In this document: piece after piece, positions 17,753 through 25,726 of the stretch
Layout of the letters: every line of letters begins with the position of its first letter
How positions within the stretch are numbered: position 1 is the first letter of the stretch
NCBI GenBank assembly: GCA_900556415.1
Contig: USOU01000008.1
Location: forward strand, 1-31,444
Reading direction: 5' to 3'
Source: an uncultured Collinsella sp.
Lineage (GTDB): Bacteria > Actinomycetota > Coriobacteriia > Coriobacteriales > Coriobacteriaceae
Length of the DNA stretch: 31,444 bases
Made by a program: the position numbers and the translations under genes
The notes under the pieces: model-generated
Databases searched by the model: none
The model's input: the letters and a program-made list of their open reading frames with translations, nothing else
Told to the model about the DNA's origin: nothing

Positions 17753-19516
17753 ATGAAGGCACTCTACAATGACGGTTCGGTGGCCGAGCTCCCGCAGGAC
17801 GAGGTCACGCATGTCATCCGCCACTCTGCCGCGCACATCATGGCGCAGGCCATCAAGCGCCTGTACCCCCAGGCCGACTTTGCCTACGGCCCCGCGACCG
17901 ACAACGGTTTTTACTACGACGTCGACCTGCCCGAGGGCGTCAAAATCAGCGAGGACGACTTCCCCGCGATCGAGGCCGAGATGAAGAAGATCGTCAAGGA
18001 GAACCTCAAGTTTTCCGTGTACGAGAAGCCCCGCGCCGAGGCCATCGCCCTTATGGAGGAGCGCGGCGAGAAGTACAAGGTCGAGCACATCGGCGACCTG
18101 GACGACGACGCCCGCATCACCTTCTACCAGCAGGGCGACTACATCGACATGTGCGTCGGCCCCCACATCTGCTACACCAAGGCGCTGAAGGCCTTTAAGC
18201 TCACCGGCGTCTCGGGCGCTTACTGGAAGGGCGATAAGGACAACAAGATGCTCACCCGCATCAACGGCGTCGCCTTTGCCACCAAGGAAGAGCTCGACGA
18301 GCACATGCACATGCTGGAGGAGGCCAAGAAGCGCGACCACCGCAAGATCGGCCGCGAGATGGACCTCTTTATGATGCGCGACGAGGCCCCCGGCTTCCCG
18401 TTCTTCCTGCCCAACGGCATGATCCTTAAGAACACGCTGCTGGACTACTGGCGCGAGATCCACCACAAGGCCGGCTACGTGGAGATCTCCACGCCGCTCA
18501 TCATGAACAAGCAGCTGTGGAGGACCTCGGGCCACTGGGACCACTACAAGGACAACATGTACTCCACCGTTATCGACGACGAAGAGTACTGCATTAAGCC
18601 CATGAACTGCCCGGGCGGCGTGCTGGTGTACGCCTCCAAGCCGCACTCCTATCGCGAACTGCCCATCCGCGCCGGCGAGATTGGCCTGGTGCACCGCCAC
18701 GAGCTGCGCGGCGCCCTGCACGGCCTGTTCCGCGTGCGCTGCTTTAACCAGGACGACGCCCACCTGTTTGTGCGCCCCGACCAGCTGACCGACGAGATCG
18801 TGGGCGTGGTCAACCTCATCGACTCCGTGTACCAGAAGTTTGGCTTTAAGTACCACGTTGAGCTTTCCACCCGCCCCGAGGACTCCATGGGTTCTGACGA
18901 GGACTGGGCTCGCGCCGAGGAGGGCCTACGCACCGCTCTGGAGAAGCTGGGCATGGACTACGAGGTCAACGAGGGCGACGGCGCCTTCTACGGCCCCAAG
19001 ATCGACTTCCACCTGGAGGATTCGCTCGGCCGTACCTGGCAGTGCGGTACCGTGCAGCTCGACTTCCAGATGCCGCTCAACTTTGACCTGGAGTACGTGG
19101 ACGCCGACGGCACTAAGAAGCGCCCCATCATGCTGCACCGCGTATGCTTTGGCTCCATCGAGCGCTTTATCGGTATTCTGATTGAGCACTTTGCGGGCAA
19201 GTTCCCCACTTGGTTGGCCCCCGTGCAGGTCAAGGCACTTCCCGTCTCCGAGAAGAGCCGCGATTACGCCCACGAGGTGTGCGCCAAGCTGGAGGAGGCC
19301 GGCATTCGCGTGGTCTGCGACGACCGCGACGAGAAGATCGGCTACAAGATCCGCGAGGCCCGCAGCATCGACCGCGTGCCCTACATGCTCATCCTGGGCG
19401 AGAAGGAGGTCGAGGCCGGCAACATCTCCGTCCGCGATCGCTCCAACGAGACCGTTCAGATGAGTGTCGACGAGTTTGTGGCGAAGGTTCTCGAGGAGAT
19501 CAAGACTCGCGCCTAA
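17753..19516 (+). CDS. thrS: Threonyl-tRNA synthetase lacking the N-terminal TGS domain
   Basis: This class II synthetase charges tRNA-Thr. The editing domain begins almost at once, with the HSAAH motif at His24-His28 (which normally follows about 70 residues of N1/TGS domain). The catalytic core has the three zinc ligands as Cys286 (MNCPGG), His337 (QDDAHLF) and His462 (LHRVCFGS). The anticodon-binding domain starts near LAPVQV. At 587 residues it is about 55 shorter than E. coli ThrRS, and the missing part is the N-terminal TGS domain. ATG 17753 is used because GAGAGGAG lies upstream (about 11 nt spacing). An earlier in-frame start at 17642 lies in the upstream hairpin and does not encode a TGS domain. 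Confidence 0.95.
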   Translation: MKALYNDGSVAELPQDEVTHVIRHSAAHIMAQAIKRLYPQADFAYGPATDNGFYYDVDLPEGVKISEDDFPAIEAEMKKIVKENLKFSVYEKPRAEAIALMEERGEKYKVEHIGDLDDDARITFYQQGDYIDMCVGPHICYTKALKAFKLTGVSGAYWKGDKDNKMLTRINGVAFATKEELDEHMHMLEEAKKRDHRKIGREMDLFMMRDEAPGFPFFLPNGMILKNTLLDYWREIHHKAGYVEISTPLIMNKQLWRTSGHWDHYKDNMYSTVIDDEEYCIKPMNCPGGVLVYASKPHSYRELPIRAGEIGLVHRHELRGALHGLFRVRCFNQDDAHLFVRPDQLTDEIVGVVNLIDSVYQKFGFKYHVELSTRPEDSMGSDEDWARAEEGLRTALEKLGMDYEVNEGDGAFYGPKIDFHLEDSLGRTWQCGTVQLDFQMPLNFDLEYVDADGTKKRPIMLHRVCFGSIERFIGILIEHFAGKFPTWLAPVQVKALPVSEKSRDYAHEVCAKLEEAGIRVVCDDRDEKIGYKIREARSIDRVPYMLILGEKEVEAGNISVRDRSNETVQMSVDEFVAKVLEEIKTRA

Positions 19517-19538
19517 GGCAAACTGCACAACAACTAAA

Positions 19539-19570
19539 GGCGACCGTCCACAAAGGGCGGTCGCCTTTTT
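19539..19570 (+). terminator. Terminator of thrS
   Basis: GGCGACCG...CGGTCGCC (19539-19565) forms a near-perfect stem with a short loop and is followed by TTTTT. It begins 22 nt after the thrS stop. Confidence 0.9.
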
Positions 19571-19589
19571 AATGCCCAAACGAGAAAAA

Positions 19590-19613
19590 GCCGCTGGATG
19601 AGCGGCTTTTTTG
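19590..19613 (+). terminator. Second terminator, next to the truncated PTS gene
   Basis: GCCGCT-GGATG-AGCGGC (19590-19606) is preceded by AAAAA and followed by TTTTTT. It lies directly upstream of the point where PTS homology starts, so it may be a relic of a gene removed by the deletion that truncated the PTS gene. Confidence 0.85.
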
Positions 19614-19626
19614 TTGCACAAAAAGG

Positions 19627-20577
19627 TACAAGATCGCCGACCTGGTCTCGGGAACGCCCTTTGGCATTCTGCAGATCCTGATCGGCTACTCCGCGGCTAA
19701 GGCTTTTGGTGCCAACCCGTATCTGGGCGCCGTCGTCGGCGGTGCGTTCATCAACTCCTCGCTGCAGAGCGCCTGAACGGTTGCCTCCGAGGGTGTGCAG
19801 ACCATGGTCACCGTCATTCCCGGCGTGTACAGCTTTGAGTGGGTCGACTATCAGGGCCACGTGATCCCCATCGTTATCGCCTGCGCCATCCTCGCCTTCT
19901 TGGAGAAGCGTCTCCACATGGTTGTCCCCGAGATGTTCGACCTCTTTGTGACCCCACTCGTCTCGATGTTCGTGACCGTGCTCGTGATCCTCGTTGCCGT
20001 CGGACCCATCTTCGTGTGGGCCGAGAACGCCATCCTCGGCTTGATCCAGGCCCGGCTCACCCTGCCCTTCGGCATCGGTTCCTTTATCGTTGGCCTGTTC
20101 TATGCCCCCACGGTCGTTACCGGTATCCACCAGATGTACACCGCCATCGACCTGGCCCAGCTCGCCCAGTACGGTGTGACCTACTGGCTGCCCATCGCCA
20201 GTGCTGCCAACATCGCCCAGGGTGGCGCCGCGCTCGCCGTTGCCTTTAAGACTCGCGATGCCAAGATCAAGGGCCTGGCGCTTCCTTCGGCTCTGTCCGC
20301 CTTCATGGGCATTACCGAGCCTGCCATCTTTGGTGTGAACCTGCGCTTCTTCAAGCCCTTCATCGCCGGCTGCATCGGCGGCGGTTGCGGTGCCCTGGTC
20401 TGCGCGCTCACCTCGCTTGCCGCTTCTGGCACGGGCGTTACCGGTATCTTCGGTATCCTGCTGTGCCTTGCCCAGCCCGTGCAGTACGCGATCATGTTCG
20501 CGGTTGCCGCGGTCGTGTCCTTTGCCATCTCGTTTTTCCTGTACAAGGATGAGCCTAAGGCTTCCGAGCAGGCCTAA
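19627..20577 (+). pseudogene. Truncated sucrose-type PTS EIIC with in-frame stop
   Basis: This is the remnant of a PTS permease of the glucose/sucrose/beta-glucoside superfamily. Homology starts abruptly in a membrane segment at about 19633 (SGTPFGILQILIGYSAA), so the whole EIIB domain and the first part of EIIC are missing. An in-frame TGA at 19774-19776 replaces what is normally a conserved Trp (...SLQSA-W). After it the frame is open for 267 codons from 19777 to TAA 20575-20577, with the ITEPAIFGVNLR motif and several membrane segments intact. A GTG at 19795 could restart translation but would yield only a partial permease. It precedes an equally broken sucrose-6-phosphate hydrolase, so the pair was once a sucrose uptake module. 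Sucrose specificity is inferred from that neighbour. Confidence 0.85.
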
Positions 20578-20596
20578 GAGCTTTTGATTGAGGGGT

Positions 20597-20628
20597 GCCC
20601 GCGGGTTGTTTGCTCGCGGGCGTTTCCC
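20597..20628 (+). terminator. Terminator candidate after the PTS pseudogene
   Basis: GCCCGCG (20597-20603) pairs with CGCGGGC (20615-20621) around an 11-nt loop, followed by GTTTCCC. The T run is short. Confidence 0.5.
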
Positions 20629-20683
20629 GTATCTGGTGCCGATCTCTGGCGCCTTGTAACTTTCGATCCGTTAGGACTTTGAT

Positions 20684-22213
20684 ATGTCTAATGCACTTGG
20701 CCGCGACCTTGCAAAGCTGGGTGCCGCTGTTGACGCCGCCGCCTCTGAGTGTGGTCATGGCGCGTATGGCCAGCGCTTCCACATTATGCCGCCGGCGGGC
20801 TGGCTCAACGACCCCAACGGTCTTTGCCAGGCGGGCGGCGTGTTCCATGCCTATTTTCAGTATGCGCCGTTTGATGTCGAGGGCGGCGTTAAGGCCTGGG
20901 GTCATGCGACGAGTCGCGACCTTATGACGTGGGACTACGTTGGCGCTCCGCTGCTGCCCGACGAGCCGTTCGATTGCCACGGTGTGTATTCGGGCTCCGC
21001 GCTTGCCGAGGACGGTCGCATTCGCGTGCTGTACACAGGCAACGTTAAGCTTTCCGATGCGGACGGCACGTACGACTACGTCAATACCGGTCGACGAGCC
21101 GATACTGTTTATGTTGAGAGCGTTGATGGCCTTGCCGGTCGGTAGTTCAGCCAAAAGCGTGTGGTGCTGGCTTCCGAGGATTTGACCTGCCACGTGCGCG
21201 ACCCCAAGGTGTGGCATGACGCGGACGGGCGTTATCACATGGTGCTGGGCGCGCGTCGTCGCGTGGATGGGCCGCATATCGAGAGCCGTTTTTGTGCCAT
21301 GCACGGCGAGGGTGCCGGGCGCGATGTGGGCGAGATCCTTGTGTATGGCTCGGCCGATATGCTGAACTGGGAGCTTGAGAACCGCGTGTCTACGCCCGGG
21401 CGTTTTGGCTTTATATGGGAGTGCCCGGGGTACCTTGAGCTTGAGGCGGATGGCGGTGTACCGGCGAAGTGGCTGTCCTTCTCGCCCCAGGGGCTCGAGG
21501 GCGGTCGTTGGGACCGCGGCAACGTATACGCTGCTGGCTACATGCCTGTAACGGGCGACATTACCGGTGGTGACGGCGCTTATGAGCTGGGCGATTTCCG
21601 CCTGTGGGACGCCGGTTTTGACTTCTATGCTCCGCAGGAGTTTACGTCCGAGGATGGGCGCCACATTCTAATCGGCTGGATGGGCATGCCCGATGAGCCA
21701 ACCTATGGCAACGCACCCACCGTGGTGTGCGGCTGGCAGCACTGCATGACGGTGCCGCGTGAGCTTACAGCCGGTGACGGCGGCGTGGTGCTGCAGCAGC
21801 CGGCGCGCGAGTTCGAGCGCCATTATGCCTCGGTGCGTGTGGGGGAGGGATCGTTGCAGGTTGCAGGCGATACCTGCTTTGACGTTGTTGCCGACGGTGT
21901 CGTCGGCGCGTTTACCGCAACCGTTGATGGTGAGCTAAGGCTGGCGTATGTGCCCGCCGAGGGCGAACTGCCCGCGCGCTTTGAGATGCGATTTACCGAT
22001 GAGGGTCGCGCTTCTGCCGGCTGCGGTCGCACCGTGCGCTGGGAGCCCGTCGACGAGGTTCGTAATGTACGAATTGTTGGCGACGCCTCGTCGGTCGAGG
22101 TGTTTGTGAACGATGGCGCGCTCGTGTTCTTGACGCGCATCTATCCCGAGGCCTATGGCGTGACCGTTGACGCTCCGGGTGCGAGTTTGACCTATCACAC
22201 GCTCAACATCTAG
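20684..22213 (+). pseudogene. scrB: Sucrose-6-phosphate hydrolase (GH32) interrupted by TAG
   Basis: A GH32 beta-fructosidase would hydrolyse the sucrose-6-phosphate made by the PTS. The start ATG 20684 has TTAGGA 7 nt upstream. The nucleophile motif LNDPNG is at residues 41-46 (Asp43). An in-frame TAG at 21143-21145 stops translation after 153 residues. The same frame then continues with no shift to 22213. The other two family motifs lie after the stop: RDPK in HVRDPKVW and the acid/base Glu in WECPGY. Read through, it would be about 509 residues, the normal GH32 length, so a single nonsense change is the only visible defect. The first fragment lacks the acid/base residue and cannot be active alone. 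A base-call error is possible but less likely given the neighbouring broken PTS gene. Confidence 0.88.
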
Positions 22214-22251
22214 GCGTTTCGTCGCCTATCGGCGCTATACTGCAGCCGTTG

Positions 22252-22287
22252 CCCACGATGCGGGGAACACCCGCATCGTGGGTTTTT
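22252..22287 (+). terminator. Strong terminator between scrB and the PLP-fold gene
   Basis: A perfect 13-bp stem (22252-22264 with 22270-22282, CCCACGATGCGGG type) with loop GAACA is followed by TTTTT. It lies 22 nt before the likely start of the next gene. TATACT at 22236-22241 just upstream could be a -10 element, which would make this a leader terminator. Confidence 0.9.
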
Positions 22288-22309
22288 ACTTATGAAGGGA
22301 CGGTGCCGT

Positions 22310-23314
22310 GTGGATGTGCAGCAGCTAGAAGAGGCCTGGGCTATGAGGGCCGGCGCGCGTGGGGCGCGACTGGTTGCGGCCTCGCATGTGCCGGCGGCGC
22401 TGTCTCTGCTGGGGGTTGTACGTCCCGGCGATCGCCTGGTTGCGTTTGCCGATGACTTCGCCGATGCGTTTGTGCGCAGCTTTGATGGCTGCGACGTGGC
22501 TATGGTGGGGGAGCCGTCGGTTGCGGCGTTTGCTGCTGCGTCCGAGGGCTTTGATGCTTCGTTTGAGGTCGAGGGGCCCCACCTTTGGTGGTTCGTCAAC
22601 TCTATTGGTGGGTTTGGCTTGCGCGTGCCCGATCTGCGCGCGTTAGGACGCGCCGCGCGTGAGGCCCATGCGCAGCTGGTTGTGGACAACACCGTGGCAT
22701 GCGTCTTTGGCTGTGATCCGCTGCGGCTGGGTGCCGTACTGTCGCTCGAGGCGCTCGATCGCGTATGCGCGGGTAAGGCTCCGCGCAAGCTCGTTGCTAC
22801 TTCGGTGGCGCGCTCGCAGCTCAAGCGCCATCGTGTGGATGCTGCCGCCGAGTGCGCGCATGCCCTGCTTGTGGGCTGCGGCTTGGCCAAGCTTGATTTG
22901 ACTGCTGACGAGGCCGGTGTGCTGGAGAGCGGGCCGGACTCGCTCGATGCCCGCATGCAGGCTCACTTCGACCGCGCACGTGCGCTGGCCGAGTATTTGG
23001 CTGCCAATGAGATGGTGCGCGACGTGTACTATCCCGGGTTGAGCTCTCATCCCGACCATGCGGTTGCAACGGGAATTCTCGAGCACGGCTTTGGCCCCGC
23101 AGTTGAGTTTGACCTTATCGAGCGTAGCGCTGGTGAGCTGTTCGATGCTTTGCCGGGGGTGTTTCGTACATCGCCAGCCGGCGGCGCTGCGACGCGCCTT
23201 TCGGCCCCTCGCGGCAAGCAGGGGAGCACCATCCGCCTCTTCGCCGGTACCGACGATCCCCTGGTCGTGGCGTCCACCCTAGACAACGCCCTTCGTAAGT
23301 TAGCTACTCTTTGA
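22310..23314 (+). CDS. Cys/Met-metabolism PLP-fold protein lacking the catalytic lysine
   Basis: This 334-residue protein (from GTG 22310; AAGGGA lies 9 nt upstream, and ATG 22292 has no site) resembles cystathionine gamma-synthase/beta-lyase family members. It keeps the VVDNT motif with the Asp that contacts the pyridine nitrogen (Asp126), the following PLRLGA segment and the C-terminal YYPGLSSHPDH region. At the place of the S-x-T-K motif, where Lys binds PLP, it reads LEALDRV, with Arg151 aligned to the lysine, and the GHxD that should follow is GKAP. The N-terminal arm with the YSRxxNPT phosphate-binding motif is absent. It is therefore probably not a normal transsulfuration enzyme; it may be a pseudoenzyme or a remodelled protein. 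Its 3' end overlaps the convergent regulator by 11 bp. Confidence 0.7.
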   Translation: MDVQQLEEAWAMRAGARGARLVAASHVPAALSLLGVVRPGDRLVAFADDFADAFVRSFDGCDVAMVGEPSVAAFAAASEGFDASFEVEGPHLWWFVNSIGGFGLRVPDLRALGRAAREAHAQLVVDNTVACVFGCDPLRLGAVLSLEALDRVCAGKAPRKLVATSVARSQLKRHRVDAAAECAHALLVGCGLAKLDLTADEAGVLESGPDSLDARMQAHFDRARALAEYLAANEMVRDVYYPGLSSHPDHAVATGILEHGFGPAVEFDLIERSAGELFDALPGVFRTSPAGGAATRLSAPRGKQGSTIRLFAGTDDPLVVASTLDNALRKLATL

Positions 23315-23648
23315 TGCTGGCGATGAGGTCGTTGGCTTTGGAGGCGATGACGTTGTTGATGTCGGCCTGCAGGGTTTCGTAGACTTCGATGGCTCGCTTG
23401 CCGGCGGGGGTGAGGGTGGATCCGCGGGCGCCGTCGCGCTCGATGAGCTTGCATCCCAGCTGCCCTTCGGCCTCGTTCACAATGCGCCAGGCCTTGGAAT
23501 ACGCCATGCCCATGCTCTTAGCGGCGCGGTTGAGCGAGTGCTCGCGGGCAATACCCTGCAGCAGCAAGACGCAGCCATGACCAAACACGCCCGGCAAATC
23601 CTTGTCGCACGCTTGAATGACCAACTTTGCTGTCGTCTTGTACTTCAT
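23304..23648 (-). CDS. ModE N-terminal-like winged-helix regulator
   Basis: This 114-residue protein consists of the LysR/ModE-type winged helix-turn-helix only. The HTH is visible in ...SLNRAAKSMGMAYSKAWRIV (about 38-57), followed by the wing motif RDGARGSTLTPAG. It has no molybdate-binding (TOBE) domain, so it may sense nothing itself or work with a partner. Proteins of this type regulate molybdate transport or molybdoenzymes in other bacteria. A molybdenum hydroxylase lies 20 kb upstream in the window, but a link is only inference. It is convergent with the PLP-fold gene and divergent from guaB. Confidence 0.85.
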   Translation of the reverse strand: MKYKTTAKLVIQACDKDLPGVFGHGCVLLLQGIAREHSLNRAAKSMGMAYSKAWRIVNEAEGQLGCKLIERDGARGSTLTPAGKRAIEVYETLQADINNVIASKANDLIASIKE

Positions 23649-23771
23649 ACGCTCCGCGTCTCCCCGCTAAAGTGTTTGCTGGGCAAACGCAAAGCCTGCG
23701 TCAAACCCTCGTGTGCTCTTCTTAAATCATGCATTGTAGCAGTCAAAGTGCGTTAAGATACTTGCCCAGTA

Positions 23772-23783
23772 TTGGGCGCCCAA
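23772..23783 (+). promoter_or_regulatory. 12-bp perfect palindrome upstream of guaB
   Basis: TTGGGCGCCCAA lies 58 nt before the guaB start and is flanked by related TTGCCCA and TTGGGC half-sites. It could be an operator for guaB or for the divergent regulator. Evidence is symmetry and position only. Confidence 0.3.
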
Positions 23784-23841
23784 GGTTGGGCTGGGTCCTA
23801 CGAGGCCTGCAGCCGACCGGTCGCATGGAAAAAGGAGAAAC

Positions 23842-25353
23842 ATGGCTACGTTCTTTCCCGGTGAGTCCCACACGTTTTCGGAGTATCTGCTGGTCCCTGG
23901 TTACTCGTCCTCGCAGTGCATCCCCAACAACGTCTCTCTTAAGACGCCGCTGACCCGCTTTAAGCGCGGTGAGAAGCCGGCAATCACCCTGAACATCCCC
24001 ATGGTTTCCGCCATCATGCAGTCCGTCTCGGGCGTCGACATGGGTGTCGCGCTCGCTACCGAGGGTGGCCTGTCCTTCATTTACGGTTCCCAGAGCGCCG
24101 AGTCCGAGGCCGCTATGGTCAAGGCCGTCAAGGATCACAAGGCCGGCTTCGTTCAGTCCGATTCCACGCTGACCCCCGACATGACCATGGAGCAGGTCAT
24201 CGAGCTCAAGGAGAAGACCGGTCACTCCACCATGCCGGTCACCGACGACGGCACTCCCAAGGGCAAGCTCCTGGGCATCGTCACCAGCCGTGACTATCGC
24301 CCCAGCCGCGATGACCACCAGACGAAGGTCTCCGAGTTCATGACCCCGCGTGAGCAGCTTATCGTGGGCGACAAGAACATCAGCCTCAAGGTTGCCAATG
24401 ACGTCATCTGGGACAACAAGCTCAACGCCCTGCCCATCGTCGACGACAACGATCACCTCATGGGTATCGTCTTCCGCAAGGACTACGACAGCCACAAGAC
24501 CAACCCCAACGAGCTGCTCGACGGCGACAAGCGCTACATGGTCGGCGCCGGTATCAACACCCGCGACTATGCCGAGCGCGTGCCGCTGCTCATCGATGCC
24601 GGTGCCGATGTCCTGTGCATCGACTCCTCCGAGGGCTTCAGCGAGTGGCAGAAGCGCACCATCGAGTGGATCCGCGCCAACTACGGCGAGGACGTCAAGG
24701 TCGGTGCCGGTAATGTTGTCGACGCCGAGGGCTTCCGCTTCCTGGCGGACTGCGGTGCCGACTTCATCAAGGTCGGTATCGGCGGCGGTTCCATCTGCAT
24801 CACCCGTGAGACCAAGGGTATCGGCCGTGGCCAGGCCACCGCGCTGATCGACGTCTGCCGTGCTCGCGACGAGTACTACGAGGAGACCGGCGTCTATGTG
24901 CCAGTGTGCTCCGATGGCGGTATCGTCTACGACTACCACATGACGCTCGCCTTGGCCATGGGTGCCGACTTTATGATGCTGGGCCGCTACTTCGCCCGCT
25001 TTGACGAGAGCCCGACCGAGCGCGTCAACGTGAACGGTCAGTACATGAAGGAGTACTGGGGCGAGGGTTCTGCGCGTGCCCGCAACTGGCAGCGCTACGA
25101 CCTGGGCGGCGCCGCGAAGCTCAGCTTCGTCGAGGGCGTCGACTCCTACGTTCCCTACGCCGGTTCCCTCAAGGACGGCGTGGGCGGCACGCTCTACAAG
25201 GTCAAGTCCACGATGTGCAACTGCGGCGCCCTCTCGATCCCCGAGCTCCAGGAAAAGGCGCGCCTGACGCTGGTCAGCTCCACCTCCATCGTCGAAGGCG
25301 GCGCCCACGACGTAGTGGTCAAGGACTCCCAGCAGAGCGTCAGCTACCGCTAA
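23842..25353 (+). CDS. guaB: IMP dehydrogenase
   Basis: IMP dehydrogenase oxidises IMP to XMP with NAD+, the committed step of GMP synthesis. The 503-residue protein is a (beta/alpha)8 barrel with two inserted CBS domains (about 105-225). The catalytic Cys319 lies in the loop [11 protein letters not shown], where the more common form is GPGSICTTR, and DSSEG (261-265) replaces the usual DSAHG; both variants occur in a known subgroup of bacterial enzymes. AAAAAGGAG lies just before ATG 23842. It stands alone and is transcribed away from the ModE-like gene. Confidence 0.96.
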   Translation: MATFFPGESHTFSEYLLVPGYSSSQCIPNNVSLKTPLTRFKRGEKPAITLNIPMVSAIMQSVSGVDMGVALATEGGLSFIYGSQSAESEAAMVKAVKDHKAGFVQSDSTLTPDMTMEQVIELKEKTGHSTMPVTDDGTPKGKLLGIVTSRDYRPSRDDHQTKVSEFMTPREQLIVGDKNISLKVANDVIWDNKLNALPIVDDNDHLMGIVFRKDYDSHKTNPNELLDGDKRYMVGAGINTRDYAERVPLLIDAGADVLCIDSSEGFSEWQKRTIEWIRANYGEDVKVGAGNVVDAEGFRFLADCGADFIKVGIGGGSICITRETKGIGRGQATALIDVCRARDEYYEETGVYVPVCSDGGIVYDYHMTLALAMGADFMMLGRYFARFDESPTERVNVNGQYMKEYWGEGSARARNWQRYDLGGAAKLSFVEGVDSYVPYAGSLKDGVGGTLYKVKSTMCNCGALSIPELQEKARLTLVSSTSIVEGGAHDVVVKDSQQSVSYR

Positions 25354-25363
25354 GCGGCTTTCC

Positions 25364-25447
25364 TAAGCACCGTATCTTGCCGTTCAAACCGTCGCTCGCG
25401 TACCAAAGTACGCGTCGCTCCTCTTTCACGGCAATCTACGGCACTTA
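25364..25447. repeat. Nested palindrome after guaB
   Basis: Outer arms 25364-25383 and 25428-25447 pair at 16 of 20 positions. They enclose an inner perfect hairpin CGCGTAC-CAAA-GTACGCG (25397-25414). The heptamer GTCGCTC flanks the inner hairpin as a direct repeat (25391-25397, 25414-25420). The architecture (conserved-looking core, symmetrical outer arms) recalls the giant hairpin family, but the core sequence is different. It begins 11 nt after the guaB stop. Confidence 0.65.
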
Positions 25448-25514
25448 GAAAACCCGACCACGCTTGGGCGGGTAACAAATAGCGGTTGAGTATCAACCAC
25501 GTTATTTAGATAAA

Positions 25515-25547
25515 GCGAGATGCCTGCAAGTCGCAGGCATCTCGCTT
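25515..25547 (+). terminator. Hairpin terminator candidate between guaB and leuS
   Basis: A perfect 13-bp stem (25515-25527 with 25533-25545) with a 5-nt loop is followed by TTGTCGTATTT. The T tract is interrupted. Confidence 0.65.
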
Positions 25548-25582
25548 GTCGTATTTGCTATTATCATGCGAGTTAACGATGT

Positions 25583-25700
25583 GGCGGGGCGTTCTTACCT
25601 TTGCTTGCTGCAAGTTCCGCACGAGCTGAAGAGCACTTAATGTGCTCTTCGTGCGAGCAGGACTGTCCGCAGCAGCGAGTAAAGGTAAGAACGCCCCGCC
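25583..25700 (+). repeat. Core-conserved giant hairpin, copy 3 (leuS leader)
   Basis: Perfect 20-bp outer arms 25583-25602 and 25681-25700 continue inward to 25611/25672 with nine more pairs, two of which are G-U only when the plus strand is transcribed. The core matches copies 1 and 2: AAGTTCCGCACGAG, an inner hairpin around TTAAT, then GTGCGAGCAGGACTGTCCG. Next to the core, TGC/GCA here replaces TAC/GTA of copy 2, a compensatory change. The right arm ends 26 nt before the leuS start. No T-box signature is present. Confidence 0.7.
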
Positions 25701-25726
25701 CCAACCCAGCTAACAAAGGAGCTGAT

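Noticed and set aside
19774..19776. Selenocysteine or other recoding of the in-frame TGA in the PTS gene
   Set aside because: The position normally holds Trp, the gene is also N-terminally truncated, and no selenium-insertion hairpin is evident directly after it.
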